The position numbers were made by a program, and so were the translations under genes. This document shows positions 37,954-46,933 of a stretch of DNA of 64,000 nt, in pieces. Numbering within the stretch: position 1 is the stretch's first letter; each line of letters begins with the position of its first letter. Source of the DNA: Arcobacter venerupis (GTDB lineage: Bacteria; Campylobacterota; Campylobacteria; Campylobacterales; Arcobacteraceae); assembly GCF_013201665.1 (NCBI RefSeq), contig NZ_CP053840.1, forward strand, positions 1 to 64,000, read 5' to 3'. The notes below the pieces were generated by a model. The model did no database searches. It had not been told where the DNA came from and saw only the letters and a list, made by a program, of their open reading frames with translations.

Positions 37954-38712
37954 ATGAAAAAAAAAGAATACAAAAAAGAGTTATATGATTTGCAAGTTGA
38001 ACTGGTTAAGTTCCAAAAAGAAGTAATTGAAAAAGATTTACAAGTTTGTATCATCTTTGAAGGTCGAGATACAGCTGGTAAAGATGGAGTTATAAAAAGA
38101 TTTTTACAACATTTAAGCCCAAGAGAAGTAAAAACTATAGCTCTTGGAATACCCACAGATAAAGACAAAAAATCTTGGTATTTCCAAAGATATGTACCAC
38201 ATTTACCCTCTTGCCAAGAAATAATTTTATTTAATAGAAGCTGGTATAACAGAGCTGGTGTTGAAAAAGTAATGAATTTTTGTACGCCAAAACAGTTAAA
38301 ATCTTTTTTTAATGAAGTAAGTAATTTTGAACAAATGTTAAATCATTCGGGAATTATATTTTTTAAATATTATCTTGATATTTCAAAAGATGAACAAAAG
38401 AAAAGATTAAAAGATAGAAAAACTAATCCTTTAAAACAATGGAAAATAAGCCCAATTGACCAAAAAGCAGAAGAGTATTGGAATGAATATTCAAAAGCTA
38501 GAGATGATATGTTTATCCGAACTTCTTATAGTTATGCTCCTTGGTATATTGTAAATGCTGATGATAAAAAAGAAGCTAGATTAAATGTAATAAAACATTT
38601 TTTATCAAATATGGATTATGCTAAAAAAGAGGAAAAACTTTTGGCTTTTGATAGGGATATTGTTTGTAAATTTGATCCAATTTGTTATGAGAAAGGATTA
38701 ATTAAAAAATGA
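37954..38712 (+). CDS. ppk2: Polyphosphate kinase 2 family protein
   Basis: A 252-residue cytoplasmic kinase. Walker A FEGRDTAGKDGVIKR near 37-51, lid region YFQRYVPHLPS near 75, Walker B-like ILFNRSWYNRAGVE near 92-105, and WKISPIDQKAEEYWNEYSKA (near 168-187). Class I PPK2 enzymes phosphorylate GDP or ADP from polyphosphate, or the reverse. It overlaps the next gene by ATGA. No nif promoter is seen, so it seems a housekeeping insertion between nif blocks. Confidence 0.92.
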   Translation: MKKKEYKKELYDLQVELVKFQKEVIEKDLQVCIIFEGRDTAGKDGVIKRFLQHLSPREVKTIALGIPTDKDKKSWYFQRYVPHLPSCQEIILFNRSWYNRAGVEKVMNFCTPKQLKSFFNEVSNFEQMLNHSGIIFFKYYLDISKDEQKKRLKDRKTNPLKQWKISPIDQKAEEYWNEYSKARDDMFIRTSYSYAPWYIVNADDKKEARLNVIKHFLSNMDYAKKEEKLLAFDRDIVCKFDPICYEKGLIKK

Positions 38713-39953
38713 TTTTAGACCCTTTATTAACACACTTTATTTTAACTATGGTATATAGTTTTTTAATAGGATTAGAATTAAGAGCTTATAAATTAACTTT
38801 CCATCCTAACGATAAAGAGTTCTTTGGAACAGCAAGAACTTACACTTTTGTAGGTATTTTAGGATTCGTTTTATATAAAATTGAACCTATTAATTTTTCT
38901 GTTTACATTGTTGGATTTATTGGGATTTCTTTACTTTTTACTCTGTTTTATTATAAAACATTAAATGAAAAAAAGCATAGTATAGTTTTATATTTGGTTT
39001 TAATGTTGGTTTATAGTTTTGGTCCTTTATCAAATCTTTTCTCTTTTTGGTTTCCCTCTTTACTTTTTGTAGCAACGATATTTCTATTAAATGCAAAGAA
39101 AAAGTTTTTAAGTTTTAATATGAAAATAAATATTTACGAATTTGAAACTTTAGGAAAAATGATTTTACTATCATCTGTTGTTCTACCTTTACTTCCACAG
39201 GATAAATTAATTCCATATTTAGGCATTTCTCTTTATAAAATCTGGTTAACTGTTGTTGTGATTTCTGCAATTTCTTATGCTGGATATATTGTTCAAAAAT
39301 ATCTATTTCCATCTAAAGGTATTTTTCTAACAGGTTTAATTGGAGGAACATACTCTTCAACAGCAACAACTGTTGTTTTATCAAAAAAAGCTCAAACTTT
39401 AGAAAAAAATCACATTATAACTGCTGCAATTATTGCTGCAACTTCTATGATGTACATAAGAATTCTTGCAATTTCTGCTATTTTCAATATTGAAGTTGCA
39501 AAAACAATTTTGTTACCATTTTTGTTTTTCATTGTTTTAACGGGAATTACGACCTATGTTTATTATAAAAAAGCATCAAAAGTTGTAGGTAATTTTGAGA
39601 TAAAAGATTCAAATCCACTTGAATTAGGAACAGCATTTATTTTTGCATTTTTGTTTGTTATTACAATGATGATTACAAATTTTGTTATTCAGAATTATGG
39701 AACAAGTGGTTTACAGTTTTTATCGACGATTGTAGGTTTTACAGATATTGATCCATTTATTTTATCTCTTCTAACAGGTAAATACACAATTGAACCTTCA
39801 CATATTGCATCTGCAATTATCATATCAGCAGGAAGCAATAACATATTAAAATCAATTTATACTTTGTGGTTTGGAAAAGATAAAACAATTACAAGTTTTG
39901 TTTTACTTATGATTTTAGGTGTTTTTACAATTTTAGTAGGATTTTTTCTTTAA
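38709..39953 (+). CDS. MgtC/DUF4010-type inner membrane protein
   Basis: A 414-residue protein with about twelve hydrophobic helices. The N-terminal MgtC-like part has FLIGLELRAYKLTF near 18-31 and RTYTFVGILGF near 43. The DUF4010 part has GLIGGTYSSTATTVVLSKKA (near 210-229) and ISAGSNNILKSIYTLWFG near 380. Transport or regulatory function is unknown. It is translationally coupled to PPK2, which may hint at a link with phosphate or Mg2+ handling. Confidence 0.8.
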   Translation: MILDPLLTHFILTMVYSFLIGLELRAYKLTFHPNDKEFFGTARTYTFVGILGFVLYKIEPINFSVYIVGFIGISLLFTLFYYKTLNEKKHSIVLYLVLMLVYSFGPLSNLFSFWFPSLLFVATIFLLNAKKKFLSFNMKINIYEFETLGKMILLSSVVLPLLPQDKLIPYLGISLYKIWLTVVVISAISYAGYIVQKYLFPSKGIFLTGLIGGTYSSTATTVVLSKKAQTLEKNHIITAAIIAATSMMYIRILAISAIFNIEVAKTILLPFLFFIVLTGITTYVYYKKASKVVGNFEIKDSNPLELGTAFIFAFLFVITMMITNFVIQNYGTSGLQFLSTIVGFTDIDPFILSLLTGKYTIEPSHIASAIIISAGSNNILKSIYTLWFGKDKTITSFVLLMILGVFTILVGFFL

Positions 39954-39962
39954 AATCTCCTA

Positions 39963-41381
39963 CTAAAATGTAATAGTTACATTTAAACTTTTATAGTTTT
40001 TATTTTCAAATAACATTTCACTATTATCAAAAGATAGTAAGTATTTATGCATTTCAACAATAGTTTTATATGTGTTGGTTAATCCTAATCCTGTACCTTG
40101 ACTTTGATGTTTTGTTGTGAAATATGGTTCAATTATTTTTGAAAGTATCTTTTCATCAATCCCACCTGCATTATCTTGGATTTTTAGGTTAAGATGATTA
40201 TTTATACTTTCAGTTTTTATTATAATTACTCTATTTTCAACATTGGTTTCAATAAATGCTTCAATTGAATTATTTAGAATATTTTTAATTGCTTCAGAAA
40301 ATTTAAATTTATCTATATAAATTTTATTATCAACTTTATAGTTTGTTATTATTTTTATATGATTTTTTTCGAAATTTTTTTTCATTTCATGTAAAATTTC
40401 ACTGATTAGTTGACAAATACTATAAGCCTTTCCGAAAGTTTCAAAAGCCATATCGTCAAAATTATTAATTATATTTGATAAATAATTTGTAATTTCTACA
40501 ATTTTGCTCATATCATTATCTAAATTTGAAATATCATATAAATTTAGTTCTCTTTGTAGTTTAATTCCACTAGCAATAATTGAAATTGTACTTAATGGTT
40601 GTTTCCATTGGTGTGAAATATTTTGAATTAATTCATTTAGTGATTTAAACTTTTTCTCTAATTCTATGAGTTTTAAAAGAGTAAAATTCTTGATAATTAA
40701 TAAAATCTCTTTTTGATTTGGCATTAAATTCATCGTAATATAAATAATCATTGATTTTCCATATTTTGTAATAAAAGTTGCCTCAAAATTTTCGATATAT
40801 TTTTCTTTAATTACTTGATTTATTAGTTCTTGAATTTTTTCTTTACTTGCTTGTGGGAATAGTTGAAAAGTTGGAATATTAATAAGTTCATTATAAGTAT
40901 ATTCACTTAATTGTTTAAATGAGTCATTAAACTTTATAAAATTACCATCTAAATCAATGGTAGCAATTCCATCTTTTGAACTATAAAATATTGTTTCAAA
41001 CTCTTGTTCTAATTTTTGTTCTTTTCCTAAATTAATAATGGTTATATATAACAATGGAGTCTCTTGGTTTAGTTCAATCTTTTTACTTTTGATTAAAACA
41101 TCTAGCGCTTTTCCATCTTTTGTTTTATGTTTAGTTGTAAATTTATCCCAACCTTTTTCAACAATATTTTTTTGTCTTTCCCCCATCTCTTCATTAGTCA
41201 TAAATTCTAAAGTTAAATCTTTCGGAGTGATTTGTTTAATCTCTTCTTCTGAATAGTTATATAAATCTAAAGCTGTTTGGTTATACAAGATAAATTTTTG
41301 TGTTTTTAAATCAAGAATTAAAATAGCATCAAGGGATTCATTAAATAAAGTAGATAATAGATTGATTTGTTGAGTATTCAT
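39963..41381 (-). CDS. Cytoplasmic PAS-PAS sensor histidine kinase
   Basis: A 472-residue protein without membrane helices. PAS domains cover about 8-110 and 125-235. The phospho-acceptor His is in ISHQWKQPLSTISIIASG near 254, an atypical H-box (HQWKQPL group). The ATPase part has NILNNSIEAF near 367 (N box), IQDNAGGIDEKI near 398 and TGLGLTNTYK near 428. No response regulator lies beside it. It may sense redox or a small ligand and signal to a distant partner. Confidence 0.88.
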   Translation of the reverse strand: MNTQQINLLSTLFNESLDAILILDLKTQKFILYNQTALDLYNYSEEEIKQITPKDLTLEFMTNEEMGERQKNIVEKGWDKFTTKHKTKDGKALDVLIKSKKIELNQETPLLYITIINLGKEQKLEQEFETIFYSSKDGIATIDLDGNFIKFNDSFKQLSEYTYNELINIPTFQLFPQASKEKIQELINQVIKEKYIENFEATFITKYGKSMIIYITMNLMPNQKEILLIIKNFTLLKLIELEKKFKSLNELIQNISHQWKQPLSTISIIASGIKLQRELNLYDISNLDNDMSKIVEITNYLSNIINNFDDMAFETFGKAYSICQLISEILHEMKKNFEKNHIKIITNYKVDNKIYIDKFKFSEAIKNILNNSIEAFIETNVENRVIIIKTESINNHLNLKIQDNAGGIDEKILSKIIEPYFTTKHQSQGTGLGLTNTYKTIVEMHKYLLSFDNSEMLFENKNYKSLNVTITF

Positions 41382-41490
41382 AGAAATCCTTTCTATATAA
41401 TGGGTATTATATAAAAATATGATATTAATTATCCTATGAATCTTTCATTTTCTTATAAATTTCCATGTTTTAATCATTTTCTTTTATTTT

Positions 41491-41520
41491 AAAAAGGAAA
41501 GTTTCAAACTTTCCTTTTTT
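41491..41520 (-). terminator. Terminator of the PAS chemoreceptor gene
   Basis: AAAAAGGAAAGTTT and AAACTTTCCTTTTT form a long stem with a short loop, starting at the stop codon of the gene at 41519. Confidence 0.85.
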
Positions 41521-42976
41521 ATTTAATATTTATTTTTTTAGCTTTAACATCATTTTTACCAATAAACTCTTTTTCATTTGCATTTGAAACTATAAGTTTT
41601 GCTATTGTATCAGTATTCATGGCAACATCATGTGTTTGAGAAGCTACCATGGCATTTTGTTGTGTTTGTTGGTCTAATTGAGTAACAGCATCATTAATTT
41701 GTTCTATACCTGTAAGCTGTTCTTTACTTGACATCTCTATATCTTGAATTAAATTTATAGTATTTGTTATATTTTGATTTAACTCTTTATACCCATTTAT
41801 CATATGATTTGCTATTTCTTTACCTTGATTGGCTTTTGAAGTTGCATTTCCTACTATGTTTTTTATCTCTTTTGCTGCTTCTGCACTTCTACTTGCAAGA
41901 TTTCTTACTTCTGCTGCAACTACTGCAAATCCTTTTCCTGCTTCTCCTGCTGTTGCTGCTTCTACAGCTGCATTTAAAGAAAGAATATTTGTTTGAAATG
42001 CTATTTGGTCAATTACTGTTATTGCTTCATTGATTGAATTTACTTGAACATTTATCTCTTCCATAGCAACTGTTGTTTGGTTTGCTAAATTCTCTCCATC
42101 TTTTGCAGATTTTGTAACACTACTTGAATATGTTGCCATTTTTTGAATATTTTGCGTATTATTTCTAATATTTGATGTTATCTCTTCTAAGGCTGCTGCT
42201 GTTTCTTCTAGGCTTGCTGCTGCTTCATTTGAACTGATATTTAATTTATCAACATTTCTTAATAGAATATCTGAGCTTTCATCTAATGTTAATCCATTTG
42301 ATTTATTTTCAACTAACATATCATTTACAACATTTGCAAGACTATTTAATCCAACAGATACTTCTCCTAAATTATTTCCTGTAATTCTATGTCTAAAGTC
42401 TAATTTTTGAAAAGCTATTAAAGCTTCTGATATTTTATTTAAATCCCCATCAACTTTTGCAGATACAATTTCAAATAAGTCATTAACACCATTTTTAAGT
42501 TCTTCTATACCTTCATTTTTAGTTGATGCAGTTATAGTTTGTTTCATAATTCCTGTTTTTGCTAACTCAATAGCTTTTTTCACAGCATCAATTACTTTTT
42601 TAGCTTCTGTAATATCTTGTGCAAATTTAATAACACGAGTTACTTTTCCACTTTTATTTTTTACAGGAGTATATGAAGCTTGAATCCAAACAGAAGTACC
42701 ATTTTTATGAATTCTTTCAAACTCATTTATTTGAGATATTCCTTTATCTAAATTATTCCAAAATTCTGTATAAGCTGTTGTAGTTGTATATGTTTTATTA
42801 CAGAACATTCGGTGATGATTACCAACCACTTCATTTAATTTATAACCAAGAACATTTAAAAAATTATCATTTGCATGTATTATTGTACCATCTGGTTTAA
42901 ATGAAATAATTGCAAAATTTTCATCCATTGCAACTAATCGTCCTTTTTCTTCTTCTGTTTTCCCTATATTAAACAT
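41519..42976 (-). CDS. Soluble PAS-type methyl-accepting chemotaxis protein (Aer-like)
   Basis: About 485 residues, with no transmembrane helix. A PAS domain of about 15-130 ([20 protein letters not shown]) is followed by a signalling domain with the conserved hairpin tip [19 protein letters not shown] (near 325-343). The region between lacks a clear HAMP. A longer reading from 43018 exists, but AAGGAG lies before the ATG at 42976. The signalling half is very like that of the protein at 51314. It probably acts in energy or oxygen taxis. Confidence 0.9.
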   Translation of the reverse strand: MFNIGKTEEEKGRLVAMDENFAIISFKPDGTIIHANDNFLNVLGYKLNEVVGNHHRMFCNKTYTTTTAYTEFWNNLDKGISQINEFERIHKNGTSVWIQASYTPVKNKSGKVTRVIKFAQDITEAKKVIDAVKKAIELAKTGIMKQTITASTKNEGIEELKNGVNDLFEIVSAKVDGDLNKISEALIAFQKLDFRHRITGNNLGEVSVGLNSLANVVNDMLVENKSNGLTLDESSDILLRNVDKLNISSNEAAASLEETAAALEEITSNIRNNTQNIQKMATYSSSVTKSAKDGENLANQTTVAMEEINVQVNSINEAITVIDQIAFQTNILSLNAAVEAATAGEAGKGFAVVAAEVRNLASRSAEAAKEIKNIVGNATSKANQGKEIANHMINGYKELNQNITNTINLIQDIEMSSKEQLTGIEQINDAVTQLDQQTQQNAMVASQTHDVAMNTDTIAKLIVSNANEKEFIGKNDVKAKKINIK

Positions 42977-43115
42977 AATAATGCTCCTTAAATTATTATT
43001 ATTAAAATGAGGTATCATCTTAATGATAATGTTATTTTAAAATAATAGTGATAAAGTGTATTAAAATAGTATCATTTATTATTTTCTTTGTAAAAAATAA
43101 TAAATTTCTTGTATT

Positions 43116-43139
43116 CCAATAAAATATTACTTTTATTGG
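43116..43139. terminator. Possible terminator after rpoN
   Basis: The CCAATAAAA/TTTTATTGG inverted repeat lies 30 bases beyond the rpoN stop. It is AT-rich and has no T-run beyond the stem, so the call is weak. Confidence 0.4.
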
Positions 43140-43168
43140 TATTTTAATGCATATATTAAGTGAAGAAT

Positions 43169-44416
43169 TTATAGATTTTCTACCTTGTAGAGTTTTTTTC
43201 TCTCTTTTGAAGATGGTATATCTAATATTTTTCTATATTTAGTTATGGTTCTTCTCACCATTTTAAGATTAAATTTAGTCTCTATAAATTCTAAAATACT
43301 TTCGTCAGTTAAAGGTTCTTCTTTATTTTCATAATCAACTAAACTTTTTATATAACTTTTTATTTGAGAAGAAGATAAATCCTTATCAACAGCATTTGAA
43401 AAAAAGAATTTAAGTGGGAAAATCCCTAAGTTACATTCTACATATTTATTTGCTACTGCTCTACTTATTGTTGATTCTGCAAATCCTAATTCAGCTGCTA
43501 TTTCTTGCATAGAAAAAGGTCTTAACTCTCCTCCAACAAAAAAAGATATTTGTTTTTCTACAATAATTAAAACAATTTTATAAAGGGTTGATTTTCGCAA
43601 ATTTAGTAAATTTACTAAATCTTTTGCTTCTTTTAGTTTTTCTTTTATATTTTCATTTTTTGTAATAAATGGATTTTTTACTTTTATATCTGGATAATAG
43701 GCATTATTTATTTTTATATCTATGTCTTCATTTATTTCTATGAAAAAATCTGGAACAACTTGAACATTATCATTTATATAATCAATTGCTGGTGGATTAT
43801 TAAAATATTTAATAATATCTTTTGCATCATTAAATCTATGATGACTTGCATATTTATCAACATGTGCAATATCTTTTATAATTTTTTTTGTGAAATTATA
43901 TAATTCATCATCAATTTTTTTATCAAATGAATCTAATTGAAATAAGAAAGACTCTTGAAGATTTAAAGCGCCAACACCACTTGGTTCTAATCTTGCAAAT
44001 CTTTGTCTAATTGATTCAACATACTCTTTATAAACATTACAAGTAATCGCTATTTTTTCTATATCTCCATCAAAATATCCATTTTCATCAATATCACACA
44101 AGATTTCAAGTGCAACTTTTTGTGAATTTGGAGTTGGAAATAGTGTTTCATTTTCAATTTGTTCACTAATTTTATCATTCAAAGATTTTGTATAAAAAGC
44201 TAGTGATTCAATAAACTCTCCACTTGTACCATTTGAAGTAAAATTACTATAAAAATCTTTCGATTTTGTTACTTCCAAAAAGGGATTTTCGTATGACAAA
44301 TTTGTCAAGTACGATTCTAAATCTTGGATTGATGTCTGTAGCATTGGAAGCCACAACTTTAATGATAGATTTAAATTCTGCTTTTGAGCAGTTGATATTG
44401 AAAGTGTTTGTGCCAT
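43169..44416 (-). CDS. rpoN: RNA polymerase sigma-54 factor RpoN
   Basis: A 415-residue sigma factor. Region I activator-interacting segment covers residues 1-48 (QKQNLNLSLKLWLPMLQ). The core-binding region follows, with ARLEPSGVGALNLQESFLFQ (near 137-156). The -12-binding helix-turn-helix has SMQEIAAELGFAESTISRAV (near 303-322), and the RpoN box is VRRTITKYRKILDIPSS near 388-404. It is at the end of the nifX operon, 53 bases after the ferredoxin gene. A weak TATACT (minus, 44460-44465) could give basal expression. Its position in the nif cluster suggests a nif-dedicated sigma-54. Confidence 0.97.
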   Translation of the reverse strand: MAQTLSISTAQKQNLNLSLKLWLPMLQTSIQDLESYLTNLSYENPFLEVTKSKDFYSNFTSNGTSGEFIESLAFYTKSLNDKISEQIENETLFPTPNSQKVALEILCDIDENGYFDGDIEKIAITCNVYKEYVESIRQRFARLEPSGVGALNLQESFLFQLDSFDKKIDDELYNFTKKIIKDIAHVDKYASHHRFNDAKDIIKYFNNPPAIDYINDNVQVVPDFFIEINEDIDIKINNAYYPDIKVKNPFITKNENIKEKLKEAKDLVNLLNLRKSTLYKIVLIIVEKQISFFVGGELRPFSMQEIAAELGFAESTISRAVANKYVECNLGIFPLKFFFSNAVDKDLSSSQIKSYIKSLVDYENKEEPLTDESILEFIETKFNLKMVRRTITKYRKILDIPSSKERKKLYKVENL

Positions 44417-44429
44417 AATATTATTTTGC

Positions 44430-44450
44430 CCAAATTCTTAACGAATTTGG
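44430..44450. repeat. Hairpin between ferredoxin gene and rpoN
   Basis: The CCAAATTC/GAATTTGG inverted repeat with a five-base loop sits in the 53-base gap. It has no T-run on the minus strand. It might lower read-through from the nif operon into rpoN. Confidence 0.45.
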
Positions 44451-44469
44451 ACATTCCTTAGTATATTTT

Positions 44470-44766
44470 TTAATACTTAATTCTAATTACACCGTTTGGT
44501 TTAACTATTTTCATTTGACAAGATAATCTTGCTTTTTCAATATTCATACCAGCACCAGCTTCAGCAATAACTTTTTTCTCTTTTTCATTGATTTCAGAGA
44601 TAAATTCCATACCTTGCTCAATTGAAACTAAACATGTTCCACATTCACCATCTCTACAACCAAATGGTAAAGCTGAACCAGATGCTTCAACAACATCTTG
44701 AATTGTACTTCCTGGTTTTACATTAATTGCTAAAAAGTCATTTACGATTTCTACTCTTGTTGTCAT
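44470..44766 (-). CDS. [2Fe-2S] plant-type ferredoxin of nif operon
   Basis: A 98-residue ferredoxin with the binding motif PFGCRDGECGTCLVS near 34-48 and the fourth Cys in RLSCQMKI near 82. It resembles the nif-linked [2Fe-2S] ferredoxins (FdxB/FdxD group). It may donate electrons to nitrogenase or serve FeMo-co synthesis. It follows a degenerate paralogue by 10 bases and precedes rpoN. Confidence 0.88.
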   Translation of the reverse strand: MTTRVEIVNDFLAINVKPGSTIQDVVEASGSALPFGCRDGECGTCLVSIEQGMEFISEINEKEKKVIAEAGAGMNIEKARLSCQMKIVKPNGVIRIKY

Positions 44767-44776
44767 CTTATTTCCC

Positions 44777-45121
44777 TTATTTTAATTTGAATGGTTTTAC
44801 TAAAATATCACCTTTGATTAACATCATTGGTGCAATTCTAACTTTTGGACTGATTGTAAATTGTTGACATTGTTCAGCTTCACTTGCAGTTATTGCTCCA
44901 AGTTTAACTAAAATATCTAACTCTTCATCTTCCATATAACTTGTTGGTTCTTCATCACTTAAGTTTTCAACATAAATTAAACACTTAGAATAATCACCAT
45001 CAGTTGCAAATGGAATTGGTACATTCTTCTCTTTTGCTAACCTAACAATAGGTTCACCAGTTTTGGCATCATATACCCCATCAGTTACCGTGTCAAAATG
45101 CATAAAAATCACTTTTGCCAT
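44777..45121 (-). CDS. Degenerate ferredoxin-like protein lacking most cluster Cys
   Basis: A 114-residue protein that aligns with the neighbouring ferredoxin: VPIPFATDGDYSKCLIYVE near 34-52 matches the PFGCRDGECGTCLVS loop, but the first two Cys are Ala and Tyr and only one of four remains. The expected last Cys position is Ser in QFTISPKVRI. A [2Fe-2S] cluster of the usual kind cannot form. GGAGG lies before the ATG and the gene is intact, so it is not a pseudogene by appearance. It may be a structural decoy, a regulator, or a scaffold. It is separated from nifZ by a 19-bp hairpin. Confidence 0.7.
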   Translation of the reverse strand: MAKVIFMHFDTVTDGVYDAKTGEPIVRLAKEKNVPIPFATDGDYSKCLIYVENLSDEEPTSYMEDEELDILVKLGAITASEAEQCQQFTISPKVRIAPMMLIKGDILVKPFKLK

Positions 45122-45173
45122 ACTTTTCCTCCTTACTACTTTTTAATAGACTTGTTTACTAAAATAAGATTAC

Positions 45174-45217
45174 CAAGCCAAGTGAAAAAGTTCTTTTAAA
45201 CTTTTTCACTTGGCTTG
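45174..45217. repeat. Perfect 19-bp inverted repeat between nifZ and ferredoxin-like gene
   Basis: CAAGCCAAGTGAAAAAGTT at 45174-45192 pairs exactly with 45199-45217 around a six-base loop. No T-run follows on the minus strand, so it is probably not a simple terminator. It may block 3' exonucleases or trim expression of the downstream genes, including rpoN. Confidence 0.8.
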
Positions 45218-45225
45218 AATGAAAA

Positions 45226-45618
45226 CTATTTTGAGTAATATTTTTCTCTATGTAATCTCATGAATTCAAGCTCTTCTTTTACTTCATCTCTATAATCTTC
45301 CATTGCTAATAGTTCGTGTTCCCGGCAACCAACTACTTCAATAAGAGCATTTAAATCTAAAAAATGGACTTCATAAACTCTAATTACTTGTAAAAACTCT
45401 CCAATTGATTTTATATAACCAATAGCACCTGCTTGAACCATAATAGTTCCCACAGGAGCGTGAGGATATGTTCCATCATTTTTAATATCTTCAAGAAGTT
45501 TTACTTTTTGACCTATACCAAATTTTGGTTCATCTTCATCTCTACCTGATCTTGATGCAGTTACACTATCATGTAAAATTGTATCTGCATCAACTATGTC
45601 TTTATGATTAACACCCAC
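45226..45618 (-). CDS. nifZ: NifZ
   Basis: About 130 residues. The NifZ core is clear: FGIGQKVKLLEDIKNDGTYP (near 31-50), then PVGTIMVQAGAIGYIKSIGEF and FLQVIRVYEVHFLD, ending in VVGCREHELLAME. NifZ assists P-cluster formation in NifDK. A longer reading to 45672 lies over nifW, but AAGGAGG sits five bases before the GTG at 45618, so GTG is chosen. It overlaps the nifW stop by 11 bases. Confidence 0.9.
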   Translation of the reverse strand: MGVNHKDIVDADTILHDSVTASRSGRDEDEPKFGIGQKVKLLEDIKNDGTYPHAPVGTIMVQAGAIGYIKSIGEFLQVIRVYEVHFLDLNALIEVVGCREHELLAMEDYRDEVKEELEFMRLHREKYYSK

Positions 45619-45949
45619 AACTTCCTCCTTGAGTAGTTCCAGTAGTTGCTGTTCCACATGATGAACAACCATCTAATTTACCAGTTTCATACATATTCCA
45701 AACATCGGCAGCACTTGGAGAGTGACCAGTTTTATAGTCACCATAAACTCTAAGTAGTGAGAATTTTAGAAATTCTAAAAGTTTATTTTCATCTGTAATA
45801 GAGTCAAGCCCCTTTTTAATTAGACTTCCATACTCTTTCATCATATGAAATCTTTTTACATTTATTAATTTTTGATCAAATTCAAGACCAAAAAAATTAA
45901 AGAAATCTTCTGTATCTCTTAGTTTATAAAAATCATTTACACTTTGCAT
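45608..45949 (-). CDS. nifW: NifW with Cys-rich tail
   Basis: A 113-residue nitrogenase stabilising/protective protein. The NifW core is DTEDFFNFFGLEFDQKLINV (near 12-31), then KRFHMMKEYGSLIKKG near 32-47. The last 20 residues hold GCSSCGTATTGTTQGGSCGC, a tail with four Cys not typical of NifW that might bind metal or be redox active. AAGGAT precedes the ATG. It lies between nifF and nifZ. Confidence 0.88.
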   Translation of the reverse strand: MQSVNDFYKLRDTEDFFNFFGLEFDQKLINVKRFHMMKEYGSLIKKGLDSITDENKLLEFLKFSLLRVYGDYKTGHSPSAADVWNMYETGKLDGCSSCGTATTGTTQGGSCGC

Positions 45950-45963
45950 TTCATATCCTTTTT

Positions 45964-46476
45964 TTATAAGTCTACTTCATCTTTTAATGTTTCAATCCAG
46001 TTCTTAATTCTCTCTTTTGTTTTACCTTTTTCATTATGGTTATCTATTGCTAAACCACAAAGTTTATCATCCATTTGAGCTAAAGAGAACTCATATTTAT
46101 AACCATCTACTGGAACAAATCCAACTGCATTAGCTCCAGCTTTTGTGAATGTTTTGTAAAGTTTTCCCAGTGCTGAGCAGAAATGCTCACCATGTTTTAC
46201 ACAATCCCCTGCTCCAAAAAATGCAACAGTTTTTCCAGAGAAATCAATATTATCAGACTCTATTTCTAGAATTGGATCAACCCATGAGTGGTGAACATCA
46301 CCTTGTCCCCAAGTTGAACTTCCTAAAAATAAAATGTCATACTCTAGAAGTTGATCAACATTGTCAAAATCTTCTTCCATATTTATAATTTCATCAACAT
46401 CAAACTCTTTTGCTAGTGCTTTAGCAACAGCCATTGATGTTCCACCAGCTGTTCCACAAAATATTCCAATATTCAT
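45964..46476 (-). CDS. nifF: Flavodoxin NifF
   Basis: A 170-residue long-chain flavodoxin. The phosphate loop GTAGGTSMAVAKALA is near 8-22 (a variant of TGxTxxxA), with FLGSSTWGQGDVHHSW near 52-67 around the isoalloxazine and AFFGAGDCVKHGEHFCSALG (near 86-105). In this operon it is the likely electron donor to NifH. AAGG lies before the ATG. Confidence 0.92.
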   Translation of the reverse strand: MNIGIFCGTAGGTSMAVAKALAKEFDVDEIINMEEDFDNVDQLLEYDILFLGSSTWGQGDVHHSWVDPILEIESDNIDFSGKTVAFFGAGDCVKHGEHFCSALGKLYKTFTKAGANAVGFVPVDGYKYEFSLAQMDDKLCGLAIDNHNEKGKTKERIKNWIETLKDEVDL

Positions 46477-46500
46477 ATTTAACCTTTCAACTCAAATTAT

Positions 46501-46932
46501 TTATATATTTTTATACTTATCATAAGTTTCTTGAGCATTTATAAGAAACTTTTCACCCTCTTTTTCTAAATCCTCATAGGTTCTAAAAGAGTATCTATGT
46601 GCATCTTTGAAGAATTTTTCACAAAGAACAATTTTCCCTGCGAAAACTACAACTCTTCCAAATCCTTCATGACTCATTTCCATTACAACAGAAGCCATAA
46701 CACCTGTAATTTTTTCAAATGCAAGTGCAACTGCTTGAAAAATAAGTCTTATATCTTTGATTTGCATCTCATCAATATCCGCAATAATAGGAATATTTTT
46801 TAAATCTTCTTTTGTTCGTATATATTTTTCAACAATTAGTTCTTCATTACTTTTACCAGTCCAAGTTCCGAATTGGTCTAAAGCTCTTACTTGTCCAACT
46901 AAAGTTTCAATAAATAGTTTTTTAGCATCCAT
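46501..46932 (-). CDS. NifX-associated protein (DUF269)
   Basis: About 143 residues of the DUF269 family that almost always follows nifX: FIETLVGQVRALDQFGTW near 6-23, IRLIFQAVALAFEKITG near 62-78, and MSHEGFGRVVVFAGKIV near 87-103. It is probably involved in FeMo-co trafficking, but the function is not defined. A TTG start at 46953 is possible; the ATG at 46932, four bases after the nifX stop, is preferred. Confidence 0.88.
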   Translation of the reverse strand: MDAKKLFIETLVGQVRALDQFGTWTGKSNEELIVEKYIRTKEDLKNIPIIADIDEMQIKDIRLIFQAVALAFEKITGVMASVVMEMSHEGFGRVVVFAGKIVLCEKFFKDAHRYSFRTYEDLEKEGEKFLINAQETYDKYKNI

Positions 46933-46933
46933 A

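Noticed and set aside
41764-42033. Leucine-rich open frame on the plus strand
   Set aside because: Antisense to the conserved chemoreceptor signalling domain; composition is a reading-frame artefact.
43019-43168. Sigma-54 promoter for the PAS chemoreceptor gene
   Set aside because: TTGGAATACAAG is present on the minus strand but no GC follows at the 10-base spacing.
45174-45217. Standard rho-independent terminator
   Set aside because: The stem is perfect but no T tract follows on the transcribed strand.
45619-45672. Upstream extension of nifZ
   Set aside because: The extra residues are a shadow of the nifW Cys-rich tail; AAGGAGG marks the GTG at 45618.
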